Shown here: in pieces, positions 19,767 through 27,984 of the stretch
Layout of the letters: the number at the start of each line of letters is the position of its first letter
How positions within the stretch are numbered: position 1 is the first letter of the stretch
From: Microbacterium sp. MAH-37
GTDB taxonomy: Bacteria; Actinomycetota; Actinomycetes; Actinomycetales; Microbacteriaceae
NCBI RefSeq assembly: GCF_009758255.1
Contig: NZ_WSEN01000006.1
Span: forward strand, 310,001 to 374,000
Length of the DNA stretch: 64,000 nucleotides
Direction: 5' to 3'
Made by a program: the position numbers and the translations under genes
Notes under the pieces: model-generated
What the model was told of the DNA's origin: nothing
The model's database searches: none
Seen by the model: only the letters and a program-made list of their open reading frames with translations

Positions 19767-20153
19767 GTGACCACCGCCCAGGAACTCGACGAGCGCTACG
19801 GCCGCACCCGGAAGCGCCGGCTGCCGTGGATCATCGCCGGAGCCGTCGCCGCACTGCTGGTCGGCGCATTCGGCTGGATGATCGTGGTGAACGAGATGAA
19901 CTCCGTCGGAGCCGACGATCTGGGCTTCGAACTCACCGATCAGCACACCGTCACGGTGCACTACCAGATCACGCCGCCGCGCGGTCAGGATGTGATCTGC
20001 GTGGTCGAGGCCCTCGACGAGGAGTTCGGCGTGGTGGGCTGGAAGGTGGTCGAGATCCCGGCGATCGAGAAGCACTCGAAGGCGATCACCACCGTCGTCC
20101 CGACCGTCGCGCAGGCGGTGACGGGTTTGGTGAACTCCTGCAGGGTCGCCTAG
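19767..20153 (+). CDS. DUF4307 membrane protein
   Basis: A 128-residue protein with one N-terminal membrane helix (WIIAGAVAALLVGAFGWMIVV) and a small extracytoplasmic domain containing VTVHYQITPPRGQDVICVVEAL and VNSCRVA. These match DUF4307, an actinobacterial family almost always placed beside greA. The GTG at 19767 is preceded by AGGAG. Two cysteines could form a disulfide outside. Function is unknown. Confidence 0.88.
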   Translation: MTTAQELDERYGRTRKRRLPWIIAGAVAALLVGAFGWMIVVNEMNSVGADDLGFELTDQHTVTVHYQITPPRGQDVICVVEALDEEFGVVGWKVVEIPAIEKHSKAITTVVPTVAQAVTGLVNSCRVA

Positions 20154-20171
20154 ACTCGGTGCCAGACAACC

Positions 20172-20197
20172 GACGCCCCGGCCCGTGCCGGGGCGTC
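20172..20197 (+). terminator. Hairpin terminator after DUF4307
   Basis: GACGCCCCGG (20172-20181), 6-base loop, and its perfect complement (20188-20197) followed by TTGG. It separates DUF4307 from greA. Confidence 0.75.
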
Positions 20198-20268
20198 TTG
20201 GCATATCCCCCGGCCCTCAGCGGGCCGCACCATGCCCCGGAAAAGGGGCCCGAACGAAGGAGCACGCT

Positions 20269-20757
20269 GTGTCCACTGACACCCAGGTGCCGTTCCTCAC
20301 CCAGGAGGCATACGACCGGCTCGTCGCCGAGCTCGAGCACCTCTCCACCGTCGGCCGTGACGAGATCGCGAAGCGCATCGAAGCGGCACGCGAAGAGGGC
20401 GACCTCAAGGAGAACGGCGGCTACCACGCCGCCAAGGACGAACAGGGCAAGCAGGAGGCCCGTATCCGCACCCTCGAGCAGCTGCTGAAGACCGCCAAGG
20501 TCGGCGAGGCGCCCGCGAGCCGCGGCATCGTCGAGCCCGGCACCGTCGTCACCGCCGTCGTGGCGGGCGGCGAGGAGACCTTCCTGCTCGGCAGCCGCGA
20601 GATCGCCGGCGGCACGGACCTCGACGTGTACAGCGAGGCCAGCCCGCTCGGCAAGGCCATCATCGGCCTCAAGGTCGGCGACAAGACCAGCTACGAGGCC
20701 CCCAACGGCCGCGCGATCTCGGTCGAGGTCACCGGCGTGGAGACCTTCACCGGCTGA
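20269..20757 (+). CDS. greA: Transcription elongation factor GreA
   Basis: A 162-residue GreA, which rescues backtracked RNA polymerase by transcript cleavage. The N-terminal coiled coil (EAYDRLVAELEHLS ... RIEAAREEGDLKENGGYHAAKDEQG) holds the acidic tip residues, and the C-terminal FKBP-like domain has SPLGKAIIGLKVGD. The GTG at 20269 follows GAAGGAG at good spacing; an upstream in-frame start at 20185 would cross the preceding terminator region. Confidence 0.95.
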   Translation: MSTDTQVPFLTQEAYDRLVAELEHLSTVGRDEIAKRIEAAREEGDLKENGGYHAAKDEQGKQEARIRTLEQLLKTAKVGEAPASRGIVEPGTVVTAVVAGGEETFLLGSREIAGGTDLDVYSEASPLGKAIIGLKVGDKTSYEAPNGRAISVEVTGVETFTG

Positions 20758-20765
20758 GGTCCGGA

Positions 20766-20816
20766 ACACGAAGACGGCGGGATGCTCCTTCACGGAGCAT
20801 CCCGCCGTCTTCGTGT
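20766..20816. terminator. Strong bidirectional hairpin terminator
   Basis: Perfect 23-bp arms (20766-20788 and 20794-20816, beginning ACACGAAGACGGCGGGATGC) with a 5-base loop, between the convergent greA and ilvA genes. Confidence 0.92.
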
Positions 20817-20819
20817 GTC

Positions 20820-22049
20820 CTAGTCGGCGATGACCTCGGGGTCGTAGCCGCCCGCCCGAAGCGAGTCGAGGGTGAGCTGGGTGTGCTCCGGTCCACGGGT
20901 CTCGATCGAGAGCTGCAGGATCATCTGGTCGATCTGCAGACCCTGGCCGTGCCGGGTGTGCAGCACCTCCATGACGTTGGCGCCGACCTGCGCGAGGATC
21001 TCCGAGACCCGCGCGAGCTGACCTGGTCGGTCGGGCAGCGGGATGCGGACGGTGGCGTACCGGCCGGATGCCGCGAGGCCGTGCGAGACCACGCGCTGCA
21101 GCAGCATCGGGTCGATGTTGCCGCCGGACAGCACCGAGACGGTCTTGCCGGTGCCGCGCACCTTGCCGGCGAGGATCGCGGCGACGCCCACGGCGCCGGC
21201 CGGCTCGACGACGACCTTCGCGTGCTCGAGCAGCACCAGCAGCGCGCGGGCGATGTCGTCCTCGGTCACGGTGACGACCTCGTCGACCAGCTCGCTGATG
21301 ATCTGGAACGGGATCGCCCCCGGCTTCGCGACCAGGATGCCGTCGGCGATCGTCGGGTGCGTGGTGATCTCGACCGGATGCCCCGCCTCGAGCGACGGCG
21401 GCATGGCGGCCGCGTTCTCGGCCTGGACTCCGATGATCCGCACGGTGCGGCCTGCCGCGGCGGCGGCCTGCTTGACTGCGGCGGCGACGCCGGCGATCAG
21501 TCCGCCGCCTCCGATGCCCAGGATGACGGTGTCGACGTCTGGCACGTCCTGGAAGATCTCCAGACCGAGCGTGCCCTGGCCGATCACGACGTCGCGGTGG
21601 TCGAACGGCGGGATGAGTACGGCGCCGGTGCGCTCGGCGAACTCGGCGGCCAGTCGCAGCGAGGTGGCGACGGTCTCGCCCTCGAGCACGACCTCGGCGC
21701 CGTAGCCGCGGGTGGCGAGCAGCTTGGGCACCGGCACGCCGAGGGGCATGAAGATGGTGGCGGGGATGCCGAGCGCCTGCGCAGCGAGCGCGACGCCCTG
21801 GGCGTGGTTGCCGGCGGATGCCGCGACGACGCCGCGGGCGCGCTCCTCGGCGGTGAGCTGCGCGAGGCGGTAGCTGGCCCCGCGGATCTTGAACGAGCCG
21901 GTGCGCTGCAGGTTCTCGAGCTTGAGCAGCACGGGTGCCCCGACCACGTCGCTGAGGGCGCGGGACAGCTCCGTGGGCGTGTGCGAGATCACCCCCGCCA
22001 GGCTTCGAGCCGCTTCTTCGAACTCTGCCAGCGTGGGGACTGCGCTCAT
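20820..22049 (-). CDS. ilvA: Threonine ammonia-lyase with ACT domain
   Basis: A 409-residue threonine dehydratase converting threonine to 2-oxobutanoate. The PLP lysine is in GSFKIRGASY; the phosphate and substrate loops are ASAGNHAQGVA and GIGGGGLIAGVA. A single C-terminal ACT domain begins at ATVRIPLPDRPGQLARV, as in the shorter ilvA type rather than the two-domain biosynthetic form. The ATG at 22049 has GGAGGAA upstream. The start overlaps the stop of the AI-2E-family gene (ATGA), so they are coupled. Confidence 0.93.
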   Translation of the reverse strand: MSAVPTLAEFEEAARSLAGVISHTPTELSRALSDVVGAPVLLKLENLQRTGSFKIRGASYRLAQLTAEERARGVVAASAGNHAQGVALAAQALGIPATIFMPLGVPVPKLLATRGYGAEVVLEGETVATSLRLAAEFAERTGAVLIPPFDHRDVVIGQGTLGLEIFQDVPDVDTVILGIGGGGLIAGVAAAVKQAAAAAGRTVRIIGVQAENAAAMPPSLEAGHPVEITTHPTIADGILVAKPGAIPFQIISELVDEVVTVTEDDIARALLVLLEHAKVVVEPAGAVGVAAILAGKVRGTGKTVSVLSGGNIDPMLLQRVVSHGLAASGRYATVRIPLPDRPGQLARVSEILAQVGANVMEVLHTRHGQGLQIDQMILQLSIETRGPEHTQLTLDSLRAGGYDPEVIAD

Positions 22050-23242
22050 CGATTCCTCCGTCGCCGCTCGCGCGGCACTGTACTCCAGATAAGGTCTGCG
22101 TCGGGTGTCTTCCCAGTCTTCCACGACCCCGAGCCGAGCGTGACCGCGACGACGTTGACGAACGCGGCCAGTGGCACCGCGAAGAGCGCGCCGGGGATGC
22201 CGGCGATCATGGCACCGCCCGCGACCACCAGCACGACGGCGAGGGGGTGCACCTTGACGGCCGAGCCCATCAGCAGCGGCTGCAGGATGTGCCCTTCGAG
22301 CTGCTGCACGCCGAGCACGACCGCCAGCATGGCCACGGCGATCCAGATGCCGTTGTAGACCAGGGCGAGGAACACGGCGATGGCGCCGGTGACGACGGCG
22401 CCGACGATCGGCACGAAGGAGCCGAGGAAGACGAGGACAGCCACTGGGAGCGCCATCGGCACGCCCAGCAGGGCGGCGCCGATGCCGATGCCGACCGCGT
22501 CGATCGCGGCGACGAGCATCTGGGTGCGTGCGTAGTTGATGACGGTCGCCCAGCCGGCTCGCGCCGACGCGTCGGCCGCGGGCCTGGCCGCCCTCGGGAA
22601 GAGCTTGACCGTCCACTTCCAGATGCCGCCGCCGTCGGCGAGCAGACAGATCAGGATGAACAGGGCGAGCACGGCGCCGGTGAGCACGTGAGCGGTCGTC
22701 GTCGCGACACCCAGAGCCCCGGACCAGAGCAGCGACGCCTGGTCGTTGATGAGCGCGATTCCCTGATCGATGTACTCCTGGATCTGCTTCTCGGTGAGGT
22801 TCAGCGGTCCGTCCAGCAGGAACTGCTTGAGCTGCTCGATGGCCGCGGCGGTCTTCACCTGCACGTCGGGAAGCTGCTCGCGGACCTGCCAGACCACCAG
22901 CGTCATGAGTCCGCCGACGACCGCCGCGACGCCGATCAGAGACGTCGTGACGGCGAGCCAGCGCGGCCAGCGGTGCCGCAGCATCCAGTCGAACGCCGGC
23001 CACAGCAGCGCCGTCACGAGGATGCCCACCATGAGCGGCACGACCAGCAGCTTCAGCAGCATCACCAGCCAGATGAACACCGCGATGACGGCGACGATGA
23101 CCAGGATGCGCCACGAGTAACCGGCGGTCACCCGCAGCGGCATCGGCACGTACTCGTCGGCCGGCGTGGAGACGGTGCGCTCCGTCGAGGGCGGCTCTGC
23201 ACGGAAGGGATTGCGGAATCGCGGCCTGCGCTCGTCGCTCAT
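22046..23242 (-). CDS. AI-2E family transporter
   Basis: A 398-residue protein of the AI-2E (UPF0118) family with about eight membrane helices: two after residue 45 (ILVIVAVIAVFIWLVMLLK), a soluble helical part, and a C-terminal group including FLGSFVPIVGAVVTGAIAVF and the phrase QQLEGHILQPLLMG. The family name came from AI-2 export in E. coli, but many members are ion antiporters; the nearby luxS does not prove a link. TAAACT at 23254-23249, six bases before the ATG, suggests a leaderless start. It is upstream of and coupled to ilvA. Confidence 0.85.
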   Translation of the reverse strand: MSDERRPRFRNPFRAEPPSTERTVSTPADEYVPMPLRVTAGYSWRILVIVAVIAVFIWLVMLLKLLVVPLMVGILVTALLWPAFDWMLRHRWPRWLAVTTSLIGVAAVVGGLMTLVVWQVREQLPDVQVKTAAAIEQLKQFLLDGPLNLTEKQIQEYIDQGIALINDQASLLWSGALGVATTTAHVLTGAVLALFILICLLADGGGIWKWTVKLFPRAARPAADASARAGWATVINYARTQMLVAAIDAVGIGIGAALLGVPMALPVAVLVFLGSFVPIVGAVVTGAIAVFLALVYNGIWIAVAMLAVVLGVQQLEGHILQPLLMGSAVKVHPLAVVLVVAGGAMIAGIPGALFAVPLAAFVNVVAVTLGSGSWKTGKTPDADLIWSTVPRERRRRNR

Positions 23243-23300
23243 CGCCTCAGTTTACGTGGCGAGCGAATCCGGTGTCGGATGCCGCGGATACGCTGGCCGC

Positions 23301-24551
23301 ATGACCGCCAGCCTGAGCGCCGCCGAAGCGCGCCGCATGACTCTCGGTGCCCAGGGGTTCTCCCGTCGCCGTCCCGACACGGTGTCGCCGAGGCACCTGC
23401 ATCGCGCGATGGAGCGCATGGGCGTGCTGCAGATCGACTCGGTGAACGTTTTCGCCCGTTCGCACTACCTGCCGGTGTTCGCGCGCCTCGGCGAGTACGC
23501 GCCAGCGCAGTTCGACCGGACCTTCTTCTCACCCTCGAGCCGCTACGTGGAGTACCTCGCGCACGAGGCGGCGTTCGTGCCCGCCGAGGACTGGGCGCTG
23601 TGGCGGTTCCGAATGGACGACTTCCGCCGCAAGTGGGAGCGCGATGCGGACTCCTGGCTGAACGCGAACGGGCGCACCCTCGCCTGGGTGCTCGACGAGC
23701 TCCGTGATCGCGGACCGCTGCGCCCGGCCGACCTGCGCGATGACGCGCCGCGCGAGCGCGGTGGCTGGTGGAACTGGGACGAGGTGAAGATGGCGCTCGA
23801 GCACCTGTGGCGGGTCGGCGACGTCGCCGTGTCGGGGCGGCGCGGCTTCGAGCGCAGCTACGCGCTCGCCGAGGATGTCATCCCTGCGGACGCGCTGGCG
23901 CGCGAGGTCACGAGGGATGCCGCGATCCGCGAGCTCGTGCTGCGTGCCGCGCGCGCCTACGGCGTCGCGTCCGAGGCCGACATCGCCGACTACCACCGCA
24001 TCCGCGACCGCGCCGCTGTGCGTCACGCGATCGACGACCTCACGGATGCCGGCGAGCTCGCGCCCGTCGTCGTGCGCGGCTGGGAGCGACTCGGCAAGCA
24101 GGTCCCGGCCTGGACGCACACCGGGGCGGCCCTCCCCCGCCGCATCGACGGCGCCGCGCTGCTGACTCCGTTCGACCCCGTGGTGTGGTTCCGCGACAGA
24201 GCCCTGCGGGTCTTCGACCTGGACTACCGGATCGAGATCTACGTGCCGGCGGAGAAGCGCCGCTTCGGGTACTACTCGCTGCCGGTGCTGGTCGGCGACC
24301 GCATCGTGGCGCGCGTCGACCTGAAGGCCGATCGCCAGGCGTCCGCCCTGCTCGTGCAGTCGGCGTGGTGGGAGCCGCAGTCACGGGCATCCGACGCCGA
24401 TCAGATCGCGGGCGAGCTGCTCCGGGCGGCCTCGTGGCAGGGGCTGGAGCGCATCAGCGTGTCGGGCTGGGGCGATGCCGCCGAACCGATCGCGCAGGCG
24501 CTGCACGGCGGCGTGGTGGCCGTGGAACGGCACCGGCATCCGCGCGAGTAG
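23301..24551 (+). CDS. AlkX/YcaQ-like DNA glycosylase (winged helix)
   Basis: A 416-residue member of the HTH_42 (YcaQ/AlkZ) family. These proteins remove bulky alkylated bases and unhook interstrand crosslinks. The active site motif is QID (Q44-D46 in GVLQIDSVN), which follows the QxD form of YcaQ/AlkX rather than the QxQ of AlkZ. Other family phrases are RSHYLPVFARLG, EYLAHEAAFVP, LLTPFDPVVWFRDR and RFGYYSLPVLVGDR. TACGCT at 23289-23294 lies 6 bases before the ATG, so it is probably leaderless and divergent from the AI-2E-family gene. Confidence 0.85.
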   Translation: MTASLSAAEARRMTLGAQGFSRRRPDTVSPRHLHRAMERMGVLQIDSVNVFARSHYLPVFARLGEYAPAQFDRTFFSPSSRYVEYLAHEAAFVPAEDWALWRFRMDDFRRKWERDADSWLNANGRTLAWVLDELRDRGPLRPADLRDDAPRERGGWWNWDEVKMALEHLWRVGDVAVSGRRGFERSYALAEDVIPADALAREVTRDAAIRELVLRAARAYGVASEADIADYHRIRDRAAVRHAIDDLTDAGELAPVVVRGWERLGKQVPAWTHTGAALPRRIDGAALLTPFDPVVWFRDRALRVFDLDYRIEIYVPAEKRRFGYYSLPVLVGDRIVARVDLKADRQASALLVQSAWWEPQSRASDADQIAGELLRAASWQGLERISVSGWGDAAEPIAQALHGGVVAVERHRHPRE

Positions 24552-24560
24552 CGGCTGGGG

Positions 24561-25127
24561 TCAGAACTGCACGCGCGGCGGCTCGGAGATCGCGCTGCCG
24601 TCGGTGACCTCGAAGAACTCGCGCTCGGTGAACCCGAGCCCGCGCACGAAGAGGTTGTTGGGGAATACCTTGATCTTGGTGTTCAGCTCGCGCACTCCGC
24701 CGTTGTAGAACCGGCGCGACGCCTGGATCTTGTCCTCGGTGTCGACCAGCGAGGACTGCAGCTGCAGATAGTTCTGACTGGCCTGCAGCTGGGGATACGC
24801 CTCGGCGACCGCGAACAGGCCGCGCAGCGCCTGCTGCATGTGGCCCTCGGCGACGCCGGCTTCCCCCGGTGCCGTCGCGGACAGCGTCTCGGCCCTGGCA
24901 CGGGTCACGCTCTCGAACACGGCCTTCTCGTGCGAGGCGTAGCCCTTCACCGTCTCGATGAGGTTCGGGATGAGGTCGGCCCGTCGCTTGAGCTGCACGG
25001 TGATGTCGCTCCACGCCTCATCGACGCGGACGTTCGCCTGCACGAGAGAGTTGTAGGTCGACCACAGATAGATGCCGACGAGCACGAGCACGCCGACGAC
25101 GATCAGTACCGGTACGAGCCATTCCAT
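24561..25127 (-). CDS. lemA: LemA family protein
   Basis: A 188-residue LemA protein: one N-terminal membrane helix (WLVPVLIVVGVLVLVGIYLW) and a long helical domain with NSLVQANVRVDEAWSDITVQLKRR cut short here, RADLIPNLIETVKGYASHE, and the C-terminal NTKIKVFPNNLFVRGLGF. Length is typical. LemA proteins are widespread and poorly understood. GGAAAGG precedes the ATG. Partners often found with LemA (TPM-domain or HtpX proteins) are not beside it. Confidence 0.93.
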   Translation of the reverse strand: MEWLVPVLIVVGVLVLVGIYLWSTYNSLVQANVRVDEAWSDITVQLKRRADLIPNLIETVKGYASHEKAVFESVTRARAETLSATAPGEAGVAEGHMQQALRGLFAVAEAYPQLQASQNYLQLQSSLVDTEDKIQASRRFYNGGVRELNTKIKVFPNNLFVRGLGFTEREFFEVTDGSAISEPPRVQF

Positions 25128-25187
25128 GGGACAGACCTTTCCACACGTGTGCTGTCAATCCTAAGCGCGGACGACTGCGCGACCGCT

Positions 25188-25213
25188 GGATGCCGCGCAG
25201 CGGCGCGGCATCC
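25188..25213. terminator. Hairpin between lemA and the lactone oxidase gene
   Basis: GGATGCCGCG (25188-25197) and its complement (25204-25213) around CAGCGG. It follows the minus-strand oxidase gene and has no T-run, so the terminator role is tentative. The stem uses the over-represented GGATGCC word. Confidence 0.45.
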
Positions 25214-25230
25214 GCTGTTCGAGACGCCGT

Positions 25231-26544
25231 TCAGGCGCCGAGGATGCGCTCGAGATGCCGGTTGCCGAACATCCGGTCCGGGTCGAGCCGGTCGCGCAGG
25301 GCGAGGAAGTCGTCGAAGCGCGGGTAGCGCTCGCGCAGCTGATCCGCGGTCAGCGAGTGCAGCTTGCCCCAGTGCGGGCGACCGCCGTAGCCCGACATGA
25401 TCCGCTCGACGGCGTCGAAGTACTCGCGCGGGTCGGCGCGCCAGTAGCGGTGCACGGCGATGTACGCGCTGTCGCGCCCTGACGCCGTGGACAGCCACAG
25501 GTCGTCGGCCTTCGCGAAGCGCACCTCGACGGGGAACTCGATCTTCCAGCCTCTGTCGGAGATGAGCTGCTGCACCTCGCGGAAGGCGGGCACGACTTGC
25601 TCGGCCGGGATGGCGTACTCCATCTCGCGGAACCGCACCGTGCGACGGTGGATGAGCACCCGATCCGAGCGGTCGGAGTAGGTCGCGTCGCCGGTGAGCT
25701 TCACCGCGAGCCTGTTGAACGGCGGGACGATCGCGGGCACGGCCTGGCTGGCCGCGCAGAAGACGCGGAAGACGCCGTTGGTCAGCACGGTCTCGTCGAC
25801 CCAGTGCCCGAAGGCGGGCAGCGGCTCGCGCCGCGCCGACTCCGGCAGCCGGGTCTGGGTCTTGGTGAGGGCGACGTCGGTGTGCGGATGCCAGTAGAAC
25901 TCGAGGTGGTCGGATGCCGCGACCCGCTCGTGGATCGAGTCGAGGGTCTCGTCCAGCGGCTGCGGGGCGTCCACCGCCTGCAGCACGAACGCGGGGACGC
26001 ACTGCAGGGTGACCTCCACGACGACCCCGAGCGCGCCGAGCCCGACGACGGCGCCGGGCAGCAGCTCGCTGTTCTGCTCGCCGTCGATGCGCAGGAACTC
26101 GCCGTCCGCGGTGATGAGGGTGAGTCCCCGCACCTGCGTGGCGATGCCGCCGAACTGCGCGCCCGTGCCGTGCGTCCCCGTGGAGATCGCGCCGGAGATC
26201 GACTGCCGGTCGATGTCGCCGAGGTTCTCCATCGCGAGCCCGTAGGGTGCCAGCAGCCCGGGGATGCGGTGCAGCCGTGTGCCCGCGAGGAGCGTCACAA
26301 GGCCGGTCTTCCTGTCGGCCGAGACGAGGCCCTGCATGTCGTCCAGTTCCAGCAGCACACCGGGCGCCACGGCGATTCCGGTGAAGCTGTGCCCGGCGCC
26401 GACCGCCTTGACGGTGAGGCCCTGCTTCGCAGCGGCCTTGACCGCGCGCTGCACGCCCTCCGGCGTACGAGGGCGCTCCACGCGGACAGGACGGATCGAC
26501 GCCGACCGTCCCCAGTTCTGCCAGGTTCCGCCGGGTCGTGTCAC
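25231..26544 (-). CDS. FAD-linked sugar-1,4-lactone oxidase
   Basis: A 437-residue oxidase of the VAO fold with an ALO (arabinono-lactone oxidase) C-terminal domain. The FAD part shows VKAVGAGHSFTGIAV and ISGAISTGTHGTGAQFGG; the C-terminal YGGRPHWGKLH carries the usual catalytic-pocket residues, and DPDRMFGNRHLERIL ends it. It should oxidise an aldonolactone or alditol; the exact substrate is unknown. The GTG at 26544 overlaps the stop of the upstream PLP enzyme (GTGA), so the two are a coupled pair. Confidence 0.88.
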   Translation of the reverse strand: MTRPGGTWQNWGRSASIRPVRVERPRTPEGVQRAVKAAAKQGLTVKAVGAGHSFTGIAVAPGVLLELDDMQGLVSADRKTGLVTLLAGTRLHRIPGLLAPYGLAMENLGDIDRQSISGAISTGTHGTGAQFGGIATQVRGLTLITADGEFLRIDGEQNSELLPGAVVGLGALGVVVEVTLQCVPAFVLQAVDAPQPLDETLDSIHERVAASDHLEFYWHPHTDVALTKTQTRLPESARREPLPAFGHWVDETVLTNGVFRVFCAASQAVPAIVPPFNRLAVKLTGDATYSDRSDRVLIHRRTVRFREMEYAIPAEQVVPAFREVQQLISDRGWKIEFPVEVRFAKADDLWLSTASGRDSAYIAVHRYWRADPREYFDAVERIMSGYGGRPHWGKLHSLTADQLRERYPRFDDFLALRDRLDPDRMFGNRHLERILGA

Positions 26545-27770
26545 AGGAAGGCCTTTCCCTCGCCTCGATAAGTGGGTGTCTCGTCGATCACGGCGCCGTT
26601 CGAGACGACGTGATACGACGCGATGCGCTCGGCCGGCTCACCGCTCTTGGAATGCCGGAACCACACCCGGTCGCCGACGTTCAGCGCGCGGGCCTCCGGC
26701 CCCTGCAGCGGCGTCTGCACCTCGCCCGCGGCCTCGCGGGGCAGCGTGCGGAGCCCCGCCGGCCACGCCGGGATCGGCTGACGGGAGGCCACGGCCGGCC
26801 CCGACGCGATCCAGCCGCCGCCCAGCACTGTGGCGATGTCGGCGGTGGGCTTGCGCACCACGTCGAAGGCGAACGCCGTCGCCGGCGCGGGCTGGAACGA
26901 GCGGTACCCGTCGAACAGATGGCCGGCGAGCAGGCCGCTGCCGGCGGTCGCCTCGGTGACCGCCTCGTCGCTGCCGGTGAACTCCAGCGAGCCGGTGCCG
27001 CCGCCGTTGATGAACTCCAGCGGGGCGATGTCGAGCACGGCCGACGAGATCGCCGCCCGGCGCGCCCTCAGCTCCTCGCGCGACCGTGCCTGCATGAGCC
27101 GGATGACAGGAGCGTCCGCACCGGCGTCGTCCGGCTGCCCGGCGATCTGCGCCTCGTACATCTGCAGGCCGATCAGCCGGAACCCGGGGCGCTTCACGAC
27201 CTCCGCGGCGAAGCCTGCGACATCCGCAGCGGTGAACAGCGGCGAGCGGCGCACGCCGAGGTGCCCCAGCGCCGGTGCCTTGTACGAGGCGTCGACGTCG
27301 ATGACGACGCGGATCTCGGGGCGCATGCCCGGAGCGGCGATGCTGTCGATCAGGTCGAGGTGCTCGGTCTCGTCGACCATGAGGGCGACGCGCGAGGCGA
27401 GCTGCTCATCGCGCAGCAGTCGTTCCAGGCTCGCCCGGTCGACGCTGGGATACCCGACCACGATGTCGTCGTGCGTCTCGGCCAGCCAGAGCGCCTCGGC
27501 GAGCGTGAAGGCGAGGATGCCGCGGAACCCGGGGATGCGCAGCACGGCATCGAGCACACCGCGCACGCGCACCGACTTCGACGCGACGCGGATGGGGATG
27601 CCGCCGGAGCGCACCAGCAGGTCCAGTGCGTTGTGCCGGAGCGCTTCGCGCTCGATGACGCCCACCGGGGCGGGCAGATGCGCGGTCGCCTCGGTCAGCC
27701 CGCGCCAGAACCGCGCGGGCTCCTGCCAGGTCTGACGTCCGGGGCTCAGTTCGTCGATGAGGTCGAGCAC
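26541..27770 (-). CDS. Alanine-racemase-fold PLP enzyme
   Basis: A 409-residue fold-type III PLP protein of the amino acid deaminase / D-threonine aldolase type. The PLP lysine is in IPIRVASKSVRV; the barrel continues with RGILAFTLAEALWLAE, EIRVVIDVDASYK and FINGGGTGSLEFT. The C-terminal part has LGGGWIASGP and VGDRVWFRHSKSGE, the latter resembling the metal-binding region of D-threonine aldolases. Substrate is not known. TAAGGT at 27782-27777 lies 6 bases before the GTG. It is upstream of and coupled to the lactone oxidase. Confidence 0.85.
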   Translation of the reverse strand: MLDLIDELSPGRQTWQEPARFWRGLTEATAHLPAPVGVIEREALRHNALDLLVRSGGIPIRVASKSVRVRGVLDAVLRIPGFRGILAFTLAEALWLAETHDDIVVGYPSVDRASLERLLRDEQLASRVALMVDETEHLDLIDSIAAPGMRPEIRVVIDVDASYKAPALGHLGVRRSPLFTAADVAGFAAEVVKRPGFRLIGLQMYEAQIAGQPDDAGADAPVIRLMQARSREELRARRAAISSAVLDIAPLEFINGGGTGSLEFTGSDEAVTEATAGSGLLAGHLFDGYRSFQPAPATAFAFDVVRKPTADIATVLGGGWIASGPAVASRQPIPAWPAGLRTLPREAAGEVQTPLQGPEARALNVGDRVWFRHSKSGEPAERIASYHVVSNGAVIDETPTYRGEGKAFL

Positions 27771-27857
27771 TCCCCCACCTTACGATGACTTCGGACCGCG
27801 ATTCACCCCGCACGGCACTCCGTCGCACGCCCGACGTCGTCGCTAGGCTGGCGGCGG

Positions 27858-27930
27858 GCCCCCATAGCCCAACGGCAGAGGCAGGCGTCTTAAACACGCT
27901 TCAGTGTCGGTTCGAATCCGACTGGGGGCA
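27858..27930 (+). tRNA. tRNA with anticodon UAA, class-I shape (Leu-like)
   Basis: A 73-base cloverleaf: acceptor GCCCCCA/TGGGGGC, D arm GCC/GGC, anticodon stem GGCGT/ACGCT with loop CTTAAAC (anticodon TAA), T arm GTCGG-TTCGAAT-CCGAC and discriminator A. The anticodon reads UUA (Leu). The variable region is only five bases (TCAGT), whereas bacterial leucine tRNAs have a long extra arm. CCA is not encoded. It is followed at once by a strong hairpin. Confidence 0.8.
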
Positions 27931-27940
27931 CCGGGATACG

Positions 27941-27975
27941 ACGAACGCCCCGACTCGCGGAGTCGGGGCGTTCGT
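27941..27975. terminator. Bidirectional hairpin terminator
   Basis: Perfect 16-bp arms (ACGAACGCCCCGACTC at 27941-27956 and 27960-27975) with a GCG loop, between the tRNA and the convergent NADH dehydrogenase gene. Confidence 0.9.
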
Positions 27976-27984
27976 GCGATCAGA

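Noticed and set aside
18967..23242. A quorum-sensing unit of luxS plus the AI-2E-family transporter
   Set aside because: The genes are in different operons 2.6 kb apart, with greA and terminators between. The AI-2E family name does not prove AI-2 transport.
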